From CAWINH01 sp963837425 (lineage in GTDB: Bacteria > Chloroflexota > Limnocylindria > QHBO01), in NCBI GenBank assembly GCA_963837425.1, contig CAWINH010000003.1, positions 1-64,000 on the forward strand: a DNA stretch of 64,000 nt, read 5' to 3'. The position numbers were made by a program, and so were the translations under genes. The notes below the pieces were generated by a model. The model did not search any database, was not told the origin of the DNA, and saw nothing but the letters and a program-made list of their open reading frames with translations. Positions 32,866 to 41,483 of the stretch are shown piece by piece (positions within the stretch are counted from its first letter, which is position 1; the number at the start of each line of letters is the position of its first letter).

Positions 32866-33372
32866 TCAGATGCCGGCGGCAGTCTCTTCCTCCACCTCGC
32901 TGGGTCGCTCGCTGACGCGCACCAGCTCCTCGAGCGAGTCGAGATAGTCGATGTAGAGGACCCCGTTCAGGTGGTCGATCTCGTGCTGGAGGGCACGTGC
33001 GAAGAGCTCCTGGCCCTTCACCCGGAACTCCTTGCCGTGCCGGTCGCGGGCCTTCACCGTGACCTTCTCGCGGCGCGCCACCTCGGCCACGAACCCGGGG
33101 ATCGAGAGGCAGCCTTCCCAGTCGACAACGTCGCCGCTGGAGCGGACGATCTGCGGGTTGATGAGCTCGGTCACCTTCTCCTCGAGCTCGATCACCGCGA
33201 CCTGCAGCGGCACGCCGATCTGGTTGGCGGCCAGGCCGATGCCCGGCGCATCGCGCATCGTCTCGAGCATGTCGTCGAGCAGCCGATGCAGCGACGCGTC
33301 GAAGCCGCGCACTCGCTTCGTCTTCTCGCGAAGGATCGGCTCCTCGGCGGTGAGGATAGGGCGGATGGCCAT
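32866..33372 (-). CDS. def: Peptide deformylase
   Basis: Def removes the formyl group from new proteins, the natural partner of Fmt. The three metal-site motifs are intact: G-I-G-L-A-A-N-Q-I-G, E-G-C-L-S-I-P-G and Q-H-E-I-D-H-L-N-G. The length is 168 aa. It follows priA by 35 bases. Its last codons run into the unusual start of fmt. Confidence 0.97.
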   Translation of the reverse strand: MAIRPILTAEEPILREKTKRVRGFDASLHRLLDDMLETMRDAPGIGLAANQIGVPLQVAVIELEEKVTELINPQIVRSSGDVVDWEGCLSIPGFVAEVARREKVTVKARDRHGKEFRVKGQELFARALQHEIDHLNGVLYIDYLDSLEELVRVSERPSEVEEETAAGI

Positions 33373-33407
33373 GGCCGTATTCTACCGAGGCCGCCGCGCG
33401 CGGCCGG

Positions 33408-35768
33408 CTACAGGAGCGACTCCGGGTCGACGTCGATCGCGACGCCGGCCGGCACCCTCTCGAGCGCCGCCCGACGATCCTCCTCGCGCACGGCGCGCAG
33501 GACGATCTGCTGCCGCCAGCGCCCCGCGCGACGCGCGACGTAGGCCGGCAGCGGCCCGAGCACCTCGACCCCGGCACTCCGCGTCGCGTCCGCAGCCGCA
33601 CGTCCGCGCGCCTCCGCGCGCTCACGATCCGGGTCGGCGACGATGAGACGGGCGAGATGCGTGTACGGCGGGTAGCCCAGCAGGCGTCGGCGCAGGAGCT
33701 CCTCATCGGCGAACCCGTCGACGTCGAGGCGCGCGGCGGCGCGCACCGCGTAGTGGCCCGGGGCGTAGGTCTGGAACAGCACGCGGCCCGGCTGCGGCCC
33801 CCGACCGGCACGGCCGGCGACCTGGGCGAGGAGCTGGAACGTCCGTTCCGGGGCCAGGAAATCCGGCAGGTTGAGCGTCACGTCGGCGGCAATCACCGCA
33901 GCGAGCGTCACGCTCGGCAGATCGAGCCCCTTGGCCGCCAGCTGGGTGCCGACCAGCACGTCGACGCGACCATCGCGGAAGTCGTCGTAGATGCTCTCGA
34001 ACCCACGCCTCGCGGCGAGCGCGTCCGAGTCGAGGCGCGCGGTCCGGAGCCGCGGGAAGCGGGTCCGGAGCTCTGCCTCAACGCGCTGCGTCCCGGCGCC
34101 AAAATAGCGGATGCGGGCGCTGCCGCACGATGGGCAGCGTTTCGGGGGCTCGGCCGTCCGCCCGCAGTGGTGGCAGCGGAGCCGCTCGCCGCTCGAGTGG
34201 TAGACGAACGGCAGGTCGCAATCGGGGCAGCGCAGGCTCTCGCCGCAGTCACGGCACAGGACGAACGTCGCGGCGCCCCGCCGGTTCATGAGCAGGATCG
34301 CCTGCTCGGAGCCCACCCGCAGCGCGCCGAGCGCCTCCTCGAGCTCGTGCGAAAAGACCGACCGATTCCCGGCCGCCAGCTCGGCACGGAGGTCCACGAC
34401 CGCCACCTGCGGCGCGCGCCCCACGCGTCGCTCGCTGAGCTGCGCTCGCTCGGCGAGCCCGCCGCGCAGGCGGGCGATCGAAACGACGTCCGGAGTCGCG
34501 GTCGCCTCGACGACCCGCGCACCGATCGAGGCCGCCCGTACGCGGGCCGCCCAGCGCGCGTCGTACCGCGGCGTGCGGTCCGACTTGTAGGCAGCGTCGT
34601 GCGCCTCGTCGACGACGATCAGGCGCAGGTCGCGGAGCGGGGCGAAGACGGCGGTGCGCGTCCCGAGCACCACGTCCACCTCGCCGCGCAGGATGCGCCA
34701 CCACTCATCGTGCCGCTCCCCGGCAGACAGCCCCGAGTGGAGGACGGCGAGGCGCGGACCGACGAGCGCGGACAGGCGGTCTGCGAGCTGCGGCACCCCG
34801 GACAGCTCCGGGACCAGCACGATCGCGCGGCCACCGTCGGCGATCGCCTCCTCGACGGCGGCGAGGTAGACGTCCGTCTTGCCCGCCGCGGCCACCCCCT
34901 GCAGGAGCAGGTCGCCGCCGGGTGGCAGCCGCCGGATCGCCTCGAGCGCCGCCAGCTGCTCGGCCGCGAGCGCGTTTCGCAGCGGCGCCCCGCGGGGCCG
35001 ATGCGCGAGCGGGTCCCGCGCCACCGTGCGCCAGCCGAGCTCGGCCGAGCCGCGCGCCGCGAGGCGTCGAGCGGGGGCGAGCAGCCGGCCCGGCTCGACA
35101 CCGAGCTCGACCGCCAGCTCGGCGAGGGTCCGCTCCTCGTTCCCCAGCGCGGCGAGCAGCGCACGCTGCACCGGCGCGCGACGATCGGGCTCGGGGCCCA
35201 CTGCGAGCGGGCGAAGGACGCGGACGCGTCGATCGGCGACCTCTGGCGCCCGCAGGGACCAGGTCGGAATCGCTGCGCCGCTGCGCCGCAGACGCGCGAG
35301 CCAGCCGTCGCGGCCGCGCTTCGGCGCGTGCCGCAGCAGCTCGGCGTCGGCGATGAGGTCGCCGCGTTCGGCGGCTTCGCGCAACGGCTCGGGCAAGTCG
35401 CGGCCGGGCGCCAGCCGCCAGCTCCGCTGAACGCGGGAAGCGAGACCCGGTGGCAGCATGGCGGCCAGCGCCGTTCCGACCGGCGCCCGGTAGTAGGTCG
35501 CGATCCCCTCGGCGAGCTCGAGGAGGTCGGGCGTGAGAAGGGGTCCGGAGACGATCGCCTCGACCGCCCGAAGCTCCTCCCCCCCGCGCGCGGGCGGGGC
35601 ATCGGGCATCCGGTAGCCGAGCGCCAGGCGCCGCCCGTACGGCACGAGGAAGAGCGCGCCAGGCTCGGCGGCGCCGAGCTCCGCCGGCAGGAGGTAGTCG
35701 TAGGTCCGTTCGGGGCGGTCCGCCATCGCATCGACCGCCACCCGCACGACCCGATCGCCCTCGGGCAT
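33408..35768 (-). CDS. priA: Primosomal protein N' (replication restart helicase PriA)
   Basis: PriA recognises stalled forks and reloads the replisome. The 786-aa protein has the N-terminal DNA-binding domain, Walker A G-V-A-A-A-G-K-T, V-V-D-E-A-H-D, and a zinc region with four Cys pairs (C-R-D-C, C-P-D-C, C-H-H-C, C-P-S-C), followed by R-Y-F-G-A-G-T-Q-R-V-E and G-T-Q-L-A-A-K-G-L-D-L. Walker A usually reads G-V-T-G-S-G-K-T, so the loop is slightly changed but usable. The order gmk-priA-def-fmt is classical. Confidence 0.96.
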   Translation of the reverse strand: MPEGDRVVRVAVDAMADRPERTYDYLLPAELGAAEPGALFLVPYGRRLALGYRMPDAPPARGGEELRAVEAIVSGPLLTPDLLELAEGIATYYRAPVGTALAAMLPPGLASRVQRSWRLAPGRDLPEPLREAAERGDLIADAELLRHAPKRGRDGWLARLRRSGAAIPTWSLRAPEVADRRVRVLRPLAVGPEPDRRAPVQRALLAALGNEERTLAELAVELGVEPGRLLAPARRLAARGSAELGWRTVARDPLAHRPRGAPLRNALAAEQLAALEAIRRLPPGGDLLLQGVAAAGKTDVYLAAVEEAIADGGRAIVLVPELSGVPQLADRLSALVGPRLAVLHSGLSAGERHDEWWRILRGEVDVVLGTRTAVFAPLRDLRLIVVDEAHDAAYKSDRTPRYDARWAARVRAASIGARVVEATATPDVVSIARLRGGLAERAQLSERRVGRAPQVAVVDLRAELAAGNRSVFSHELEEALGALRVGSEQAILLMNRRGAATFVLCRDCGESLRCPDCDLPFVYHSSGERLRCHHCGRTAEPPKRCPSCGSARIRYFGAGTQRVEAELRTRFPRLRTARLDSDALAARRGFESIYDDFRDGRVDVLVGTQLAAKGLDLPSVTLAAVIAADVTLNLPDFLAPERTFQLLAQVAGRAGRGPQPGRVLFQTYAPGHYAVRAAARLDVDGFADEELLRRRLLGYPPYTHLARLIVADPDRERAEARGRAAADATRSAGVEVLGPLPAYVARRAGRWRQQIVLRAVREEDRRAALERVPAGVAIDVDPESLL

Positions 35769-35772
35769 GGGC

Positions 35773-36408
35773 CTAAACCTGGATGCGTCGCGGAGGCTCG
35801 CGGCGTGCCTCGGCCTGGATGATCTCCCAGATCCGGTCTGCCGCGTCGTCCGGGTGCCCTGTCTCGTTGACGATGAGGTAGTCGTAGTCGTCGGTATTCG
35901 CCATCCAGCGCTCTGCGTCAGCGCGTCGGCGGGCGAGGCTGGCCGCGTCCTCGGAGCCGCGTCCCTCGAGCCGGGCTGCCAGGTCGTCGATCGAGGGCGG
36001 CATGACGAAGATCAGGAGCGCGTCCGGGACCCGCTGCCGGACCGATCGCGCACCCTGCGGGTCGATGGTGAGGATGGCGTCCCTGCCAGCGGAAAGGATC
36101 CCCCGCACCTGGGCGATCGGCGTCCCGTACCAGTTCCCGTGCACGTTGGCGGACTCGAGGAGCCCGTCCGTCTCCCGCAGGTGGTCGTACTCCGCCTGGT
36201 CCAGGAAGTGGTAGTGAACATGGTCGATCTCCTTCGGCCGACGTCGGCGGGTCGTGGTGGTCACGATCGGCACCACCTGCGGATGGCGGCGCGCCATCTC
36301 GGCGACGATCGTGCTCTTCCCCACTCCCGGCGGGCCGGAGACGACGACGAGGATCGGGTTCGGGAATGTCATCCGCTTCTCGGCCATCGGCTCCCCACGC
36401 GGGCTCAT
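35773..36408 (-). CDS. gmk: Guanylate kinase
   Basis: Gmk phosphorylates GMP to GDP. The P-loop is S-G-P-P-G-V-G-K-S-T; T-T-T-R-R-R-R-P-K-E, H-Y-H-F and Y-G-T-P-I follow. The 211 aa begin at an ATG overlapping the rluD stop (ATGA); an internal ATG 7 residues on is also possible. rpoZ, frequently next to gmk, is absent and priA follows 4 bases later. Confidence 0.95.
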   Translation of the reverse strand: MSPRGEPMAEKRMTFPNPILVVVSGPPGVGKSTIVAEMARRHPQVVPIVTTTTRRRRPKEIDHVHYHFLDQAEYDHLRETDGLLESANVHGNWYGTPIAQVRGILSAGRDAILTIDPQGARSVRQRVPDALLIFVMPPSIDDLAARLEGRGSEDAASLARRRADAERWMANTDDYDYLIVNETGHPDDAADRIWEIIQAEARREPPRRIQV

Positions 36409-37385
36409 GTGCTTCCCTCCTCGACCTCGGCGCCGATTCCCTCGGGCAGGCCATCAGCGTGCAGATCCGCGGCCGCCAGCGACCGACGAAGGTCATCGGG
36501 CAGCCCGCTCCAGGCGCGCAGCCGGCGCCCGTCCCCTGGTCGGGCCAGCGTCAGGCTCGACGCGTGGAGGAATTGCCTGGTCAGGCCGCCCGGCCCGATG
36601 CCGCCCCCGTACCGCACGTCGCCGACGATCGGCAGCCCGAGATACGCGAGATGAGCGCGCAGCTGATGGGTCCTCCCGGTCCGCGGACGGAGCCGCAGCA
36701 GGGCATGGCCTCCGGCAGCAGTCAGGACCTCGTACTCGGTCACGGCCTCGCGACCTCCGCCGATGACTGCCATCCGCTGCCGATCGCGCGGGTGCCGGCC
36801 GATTGGGGCCTCGATGCGGCCGCGCGGCGCGGGCGCCGTGCCGCGGACCAGGGCGAGGTACTCCTTCCCGATCGTCCGCTCGCCGAACTGGCGCATGAGG
36901 CTCGACTGGGCGGCATCCGTCTTCGCCACGACGAGCAGCCCCGAGGTCTCCTTGTCGAGCCGGTGCACGATCCCCGGCCGACCGACGCCCGCGATCGATC
37001 CGAGCGACTCACCACGCGCCGCGGCCCGTCCCAGAAGGGCATGGACCAGTGTCCCCGTCGGATGCCCGGCACTGGGGTGGACGACCATCCCCGCCGGCTT
37101 GTCCACGATCAGCAGCGACGAATCCTCGTATGCGACCTCGAGCGGTATCTCCTCAGGCGTCAGGCTCGGGTCGGGTGGCGCGCTGAGCTCAACCGCCAGC
37201 CGTTCGTCGCCACGCAGGCGGTCGCTCGCCCGCCCCCTTCGCCCGTTCACGAGGGCCCGCCCGTCGGAGATCAGGCGCTGGGCGTGCGCCCGACTGATGC
37301 CCGCCAGACCCGCCACGGCCAGGTCCAGGCGACCGGCGACCGCCGGCCCCTCGACGTGCCGCGTCTCGGTCGTCGACGGACTCAC
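36405..37385 (-). CDS. rluD: RluA-family 23S rRNA pseudouridine synthase (RluD-type)
   Basis: This enzyme isomerises uridines in 23S rRNA (RluD type: helix 69). An N-terminal S4 domain is present (L-D-L-A-V-A and S-R-A-H-A-Q-R-L-I). The catalytic motif H-R-L-D-K-E-T-S-G-L has the active Asp. R-T-H-Q-L-R-A-H-L and G-D-x-x-Y-G complete the family pattern. It is 326 aa, begins with GTG overlapping lspA (GTGA), and lies downstream of lspA as in many Gram-positives. The exact target uridines cannot be read from sequence. Confidence 0.93.
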   Translation of the reverse strand: MSPSTTETRHVEGPAVAGRLDLAVAGLAGISRAHAQRLISDGRALVNGRRGRASDRLRGDERLAVELSAPPDPSLTPEEIPLEVAYEDSSLLIVDKPAGMVVHPSAGHPTGTLVHALLGRAAARGESLGSIAGVGRPGIVHRLDKETSGLLVVAKTDAAQSSLMRQFGERTIGKEYLALVRGTAPAPRGRIEAPIGRHPRDRQRMAVIGGGREAVTEYEVLTAAGGHALLRLRPRTGRTHQLRAHLAYLGLPIVGDVRYGGGIGPGGLTRQFLHASSLTLARPGDGRRLRAWSGLPDDLRRSLAAADLHADGLPEGIGAEVEEGST

Positions 37386-37897
37386 CCCGCCCGCCTGCCG
37401 CGACGGGGCTCGACGAAGACGATGTACGCGAGCAGCAGGCCCAACCCGACGGTCAGGCTGGCGTCGGCGACGTTCCAGGTCGGAAACCGGGTGTCCCCGA
37501 AACCGATCGAGATGAAGTCGGTCACCGTGCCGAGGCGGACCCGGTCGATGAAATTACCGAGCGTGCCGCCCAAAAAGATCCCGAGCAGGACCTGCAGCCA
37601 GACGCCACGTCCGCGGAACGCAAGGTGGAAATAGACCACCAGTGCCAGGGCCAGGATCGTGACCACGAAGAAGAGGAGCTGGCTGCCCGGAAACTGAAAG
37701 AGGCTGAAGGCGGAGCCGGTGTTCTCCACGCGCCACAGGATGACGAGGTCGCCAACGACCCGGACCCGTTCCCCGAGCGCCAGTCCGGCGGTGACGAGCG
37801 CTTTGCTCGCCTGGTCGGCGACCACGACGATCAGCGCCGCCAGGCCCAGGACCGCCGGATCGGCCCAGCCGCGGGTCTGCGGCGCTTCGCTGCTCAT
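37382..37897 (-). CDS. lspA: Lipoprotein signal peptidase (signal peptidase II)
   Basis: LspA cleaves prolipoprotein signals after lipidation. The 171-aa protein has four membrane helices, with the family N-T-G-S-A-F-S motif and the catalytic Asp residues in G-N-F-I-D-R and V-T-D-F-I. It sits 27 bases after ileS, as in many bacteria. Lipobox-bearing proteins at 27.6-29.2 kb and 52.9-53.1 kb are possible substrates. Confidence 0.95.
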   Translation of the reverse strand: MSSEAPQTRGWADPAVLGLAALIVVVADQASKALVTAGLALGERVRVVGDLVILWRVENTGSAFSLFQFPGSQLLFFVVTILALALVVYFHLAFRGRGVWLQVLLGIFLGGTLGNFIDRVRLGTVTDFISIGFGDTRFPTWNVADASLTVGLGLLLAYIVFVEPRRGRRAG

Positions 37898-37924
37898 GCG
37901 GCCGATGGTACGCGATGGCGCCCG

Positions 37925-40900
37925 TCAGGCGCGGGCGACGAAGAGGCGCAGGTGCGCCCCGTCCAGGTCGACCTCCTCGCTCGCATCCGCGCCGTCGAGC
38001 CGAGCGTCGGGCGCGATGGCGATCGAATCGGCCAGCAGCTCGTCTGCCAGCCAGTCCGCGTGCGGCGAGAGTCCCTCGACCACGGCCACGTCGCCGTTGA
38101 TCGCAACCCGCACCCGATCGCTGATCTCGAAGCCGGCCGCCTTACGCAGGTTCTGCAGCCGGTGCGCGACCTCTCGAGCGATTCCCTCCGCCAGGAGGCC
38201 GGGGGTCAGCTCGGTTTCGACGGCGACCAGGAGGTCCCCCTCCTCGGCGATCTCGTGGCCGGGCCGCGCACGAGCGGTGATCCGGAACTCGTCGGCTGCA
38301 AGCTGCACGCCACCCACCAGCGCTCCCCCGTCGGCGGTCAGCCGCCAGTCGCCGAATCGCGCCCCTGCCATCACCGCACCGACCGCGGCTCCATGGCGCG
38401 GACCGATCACCGGCAGGAGCGGATACAACGTGCGCTCCACCATGTCCGCGGCGTCGTCGAGCAGCTCGAGTTCCTTCACGTTGAGCTCCTCGAGGATCTC
38501 GGCGCGCATCTCCGCGGCCACCGCCGGATCCGGGCTCAGGGCGCCCGCCGCGGTGGCCGGCAGCTTCACGCGGACCGCGGGGAGGGGCTGACGAGTCTTC
38601 AGGCCGGAACCGGCGCGCGCGGTGCGGCCCAGGGCCACGATCGCGCGAGCCAGCGCGACCGCATCCTCGACCGGGCGGTCCCGTGCGCCGTCGTGCGGCT
38701 GGGGGAAGTCGGCGAGATGAACGCTGTCCGTGGCGGCCGCGTCGACCGCCCCCACCAGGTTCTGCCAGATGGCGTCCGCGACGTGCGGGACGAAGGGCGC
38801 CAGAAGCCGGGCCAGGTCCACGAGGACCCGGTACAGCGTGGCGTAGGCGGCGCGCTTGTCGGCGTCCAGTTCACCCTTCCAGAAGCGTCGTCGGTTGCGG
38901 CGCACGTACCAGTTCGACAGCTCGTCGCCGAACCCCTCGATCGCCCGGCAGGCGCCTGCCGCGTCGTAGCCGTCGAGCGCCACCCCGACCTCGCCGATCA
39001 CGGCGTCGAGCCGCGACAGGATCCATCTGTCGCCGACCGTGCGCGAGCCATTGGCGCCATCGGGCTGGTCCGGCGTCCAGCCGTCCGTGCGGGCATAGGC
39101 CACGAAGAAGGCATACGTGTTCCAGACCGGCAGGAAGAAGCGGCGAACCTCCTCGCGGGCGAGGTGGTAGCCAAAGTTCATGTTCACTGCCGGGTTCGTG
39201 GCAGAGAACATCCAGCGCATGACGTCGGCCCCGATCTGCTCCGCCGCGTCGTCGAACCAGATCGCGTTGCCCTTGCTCTTGTGCATCTCCTCGCCGTGCT
39301 CGTCGCGCAGCAGTGCGTAGCCGAAGAGGGTCCGCATCGGCGCCTGGCCGGTCATCACCGTGCACTCGGTGAGGAGGGCGTAGAACCAGTTTCGGAACTG
39401 GCCCGGAAACGACTCGCTGATCCAGTCCGCCGGATACCAGGCGCCCCAGTAATCGCGGTCCGAGTTCCAGCCCAGCGTCGAGAGGCCGACGATCCCGGCG
39501 TCGAGCCACGGGTTGCCCACGTCGCGCGTGCGGCGTGACGTGCCACCGCACGACGGGCACGCCACCTCCACCCCGTCGATCCAGGGCCGGTGCGGTGAGT
39601 GCCCGTCGAACTCGTCCCAGCCGGTCACCGCCCGCTGGCGCAGCTCGTCGCGCGATCCGATGATCTCCCAGCCGTCGCAATCGGTGCACTCCCAGATGGG
39701 CAGCGCCAACCCGTAGTAGCGCTTCTTGCTGATCATCCAGTCCGACATGTTGCGGAGCCAGTCGAGCTCGCGCTCCTCGAGCCCGATCCCATCCGGCAGC
39801 CAGGTGACGGTCCGCGTGGCGTCCGAGAGCAGCTCGCGGAGTGGGTCCATGGCGATGAACCACTCGTCGACGAGTCGGAACACGACCTGCGTCCCGCAGC
39901 GCCAACAGACCGGGTAGCTGTGCCGATACTGCTCACGGGCCACGAGCAGCCCCTTCCGCTCGAGATCCTCGCCGACCTCGCGGGCGAAGTCAGCCCCGCC
40001 CGGATCGTCCGCGCCCGCATAGCGGCCGGACTGCCAGCCGAACCCGTCACGGAAAACGCCGAACTCGTCGATCGGGTCGATGACCGCCAGGTCGTTCGCT
40101 CCCGCCAGCGCGAAGTCCTCCTGCCCGCAGCCGGGGGCGATGTGGACGATACCGGTCCCCTCCTCGTCGCTCACCTCGTCCCAGGCGATGACGCGGTGCT
40201 CGACGCCCGCGGCGGCCGGCAGCTCGTCAAAGGGGCCGGCGTACGTCAGCCCCACCAGCTCTGCTCCGCGCGCCGAACGCACGACCGTCGCATTGGGCAC
40301 GACCCGCTCGCGGGAACCCCCGCTCACCCACCAGCGTCGGCCGTCCCTGCCCTCGACGAGGTCGTACGTCAGCTCCGGGTGGACGGCGGCCGCCACGTTG
40401 CTGGACAGGGTCCATGGGGTCGTCGTCCAGACAAGCAGGTCCTCGTCGGAGTGCCCCGGGCTCGTGAGCGGCAGGCGGATTGTCAGCGTGAGGTGGGTCA
40501 GCTCGCGATAGCCCTCGGTCGCGAGCTCCTGGTTCGAGAGGCCCGTGCCGCAGCGCGGACACCACGGCATGACGTCGTGACCTCGGTACACGAGGCCGCG
40601 CCGATGGCACTCGGCCAGGAAGGCCCAGATCGTGTAGTTGTTCTCGTCCGAGTTCGTGTAATACGAGTGCTCCCAGTCCATCCACATCCCGAGACGGATC
40701 GACTGCTCGGTGATCCGATCGGCGAAGCGCTGCGTGCGCGCCTTGCAGTACTCGACGAAGCGGTCGATCCCGTAGCGCTCGATGTCGCGCTTGTTCGTGA
40801 AACCGAGCTCCCTCTCCGCCTCGACCTCGATCCACAGGCCCTGGCAGTCGAACCCGTTCTGGTAACGCTGCCGCTCGCCGAGCATCGTGTGATAGCGCTG

Positions 40901-41107
40901 GTAGAGGTCCTTGTAGGTCCGTCCCCACGCGTGATGGACGCCCATCGGGTTGTTCGCGGTGATCGGCCCGTCGATGAAGCTGTAGCTGCGCCCCGCGTCC
41001 GCGTTGCGGGCCAGGTAGCGCTCCATCGTCCGGCGCTCGCGCCAGACGTTGATGACCTCCCGCTCGAGCGCGGGGAGGTCCAGCTTGCTCGAGACCGGCT
41101 TGAACAC
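37925..41107 (-). CDS. ileS: Isoleucyl-tRNA synthetase
   Basis: IleRS charges tRNA-Ile. The 1060-aa class I enzyme has a HIGH-type motif in N-N-P-M-G-V-H-H-A-W-G and KMSKS as M-H-K-S-K-G-N (about residue 605). The editing domain (about 190-400) is present, and the C-terminal region carries an anticodon-binding and zinc-like segment. The H-H-A-W-G variant marks the second IleRS clade. I chose the GTG at 41107 (AGGAG, 5-base spacing); a TTG seven codons earlier has no ribosome site. A T-box leader precedes it. Confidence 0.96.
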   Translation of the reverse strand: MFKPVSSKLDLPALEREVINVWRERRTMERYLARNADAGRSYSFIDGPITANNPMGVHHAWGRTYKDLYQRYHTMLGERQRYQNGFDCQGLWIEVEAERELGFTNKRDIERYGIDRFVEYCKARTQRFADRITEQSIRLGMWMDWEHSYYTNSDENNYTIWAFLAECHRRGLVYRGHDVMPWCPRCGTGLSNQELATEGYRELTHLTLTIRLPLTSPGHSDEDLLVWTTTPWTLSSNVAAAVHPELTYDLVEGRDGRRWWVSGGSRERVVPNATVVRSARGAELVGLTYAGPFDELPAAAGVEHRVIAWDEVSDEEGTGIVHIAPGCGQEDFALAGANDLAVIDPIDEFGVFRDGFGWQSGRYAGADDPGGADFAREVGEDLERKGLLVAREQYRHSYPVCWRCGTQVVFRLVDEWFIAMDPLRELLSDATRTVTWLPDGIGLEERELDWLRNMSDWMISKKRYYGLALPIWECTDCDGWEIIGSRDELRQRAVTGWDEFDGHSPHRPWIDGVEVACPSCGGTSRRTRDVGNPWLDAGIVGLSTLGWNSDRDYWGAWYPADWISESFPGQFRNWFYALLTECTVMTGQAPMRTLFGYALLRDEHGEEMHKSKGNAIWFDDAAEQIGADVMRWMFSATNPAVNMNFGYHLAREEVRRFFLPVWNTYAFFVAYARTDGWTPDQPDGANGSRTVGDRWILSRLDAVIGEVGVALDGYDAAGACRAIEGFGDELSNWYVRRNRRRFWKGELDADKRAAYATLYRVLVDLARLLAPFVPHVADAIWQNLVGAVDAAATDSVHLADFPQPHDGARDRPVEDAVALARAIVALGRTARAGSGLKTRQPLPAVRVKLPATAAGALSPDPAVAAEMRAEILEELNVKELELLDDAADMVERTLYPLLPVIGPRHGAAVGAVMAGARFGDWRLTADGGALVGGVQLAADEFRITARARPGHEIAEEGDLLVAVETELTPGLLAEGIAREVAHRLQNLRKAAGFEISDRVRVAINGDVAVVEGLSPHADWLADELLADSIAIAPDARLDGADASEEVDLDGAHLRLFVARA

Positions 41108-41146
41108 TGCTTCTCCTGCCCCCTGCAACCCGCCCCTCCAACATGA

Positions 41147-41425
41147 ATCCCGCCCCGGAAACGTCCGGGACGGGATGCCTCGTGAGCGTCCCGCGGTACC
41201 ACCCGCGCTTGGCCGATGCCGCCACGAGGCAGCCGACCCACTTGATGCGCCATTGGTATCGGTTGGCGAATCCGGGAGGCGTTACGCACGGACGTCCCGC
41301 TTCGCGCCTCCGGCTCGGGAGAGATGGCTCGCCGCCCATTGCCGCCCGCTTCCACCGTCCGGGCTCGCTGCTGGCTTGTGACTCGACGGGAGTCGTGGCT
41401 CCGTCACCGCCGCTCTTGATCGGTT
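41147..41425 (-). promoter_or_regulatory. T-box riboswitch controlling ileS
   Basis: The hallmark T-box core G-G-G-T-G-G-T-A-C-C-G-C-G-G lies on the minus strand at 41191-41204. About 150 bases upstream a Stem-I-like A-G-C-G-A-G and G-G-T-G-G-A-A-G-C element is present, and a candidate Ile specifier ATC is at 41323-41325 (inference). A 12-bp hairpin (41147-41176) with loop ACGTTT follows the core, but no T-run follows it, so termination or translational control are both open. The leader should sense uncharged tRNA-Ile and raise expression of the whole ileS operon. Confidence 0.85.
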
Positions 41426-41430
41426 CGCGG

Positions 41431-41459
41431 ATCGTCGCAGCGGGCGGCACCCCTGTCAA
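41431..41459 (-). promoter_or_regulatory. Promoter of the T-box-ileS operon
   Basis: A perfect TTGACA (41454-41459), 17 bases and GACGAT (41431-41436) on the minus strand. The start of transcription falls just upstream of the T-box Stem I. Confidence 0.7.
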
Positions 41460-41483
41460 TGCGGAGTGGAACGGGCCGCAGGC

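Noticed and set aside
33657..35822. 721-aa plus-strand open frame opposite priA
   Set aside because: It is antisense to priA, with no domain or signal and no ribosome site.
37625..39538. 637-aa plus-strand open frame opposite ileS
   Set aside because: It is a shadow of ileS and lspA.
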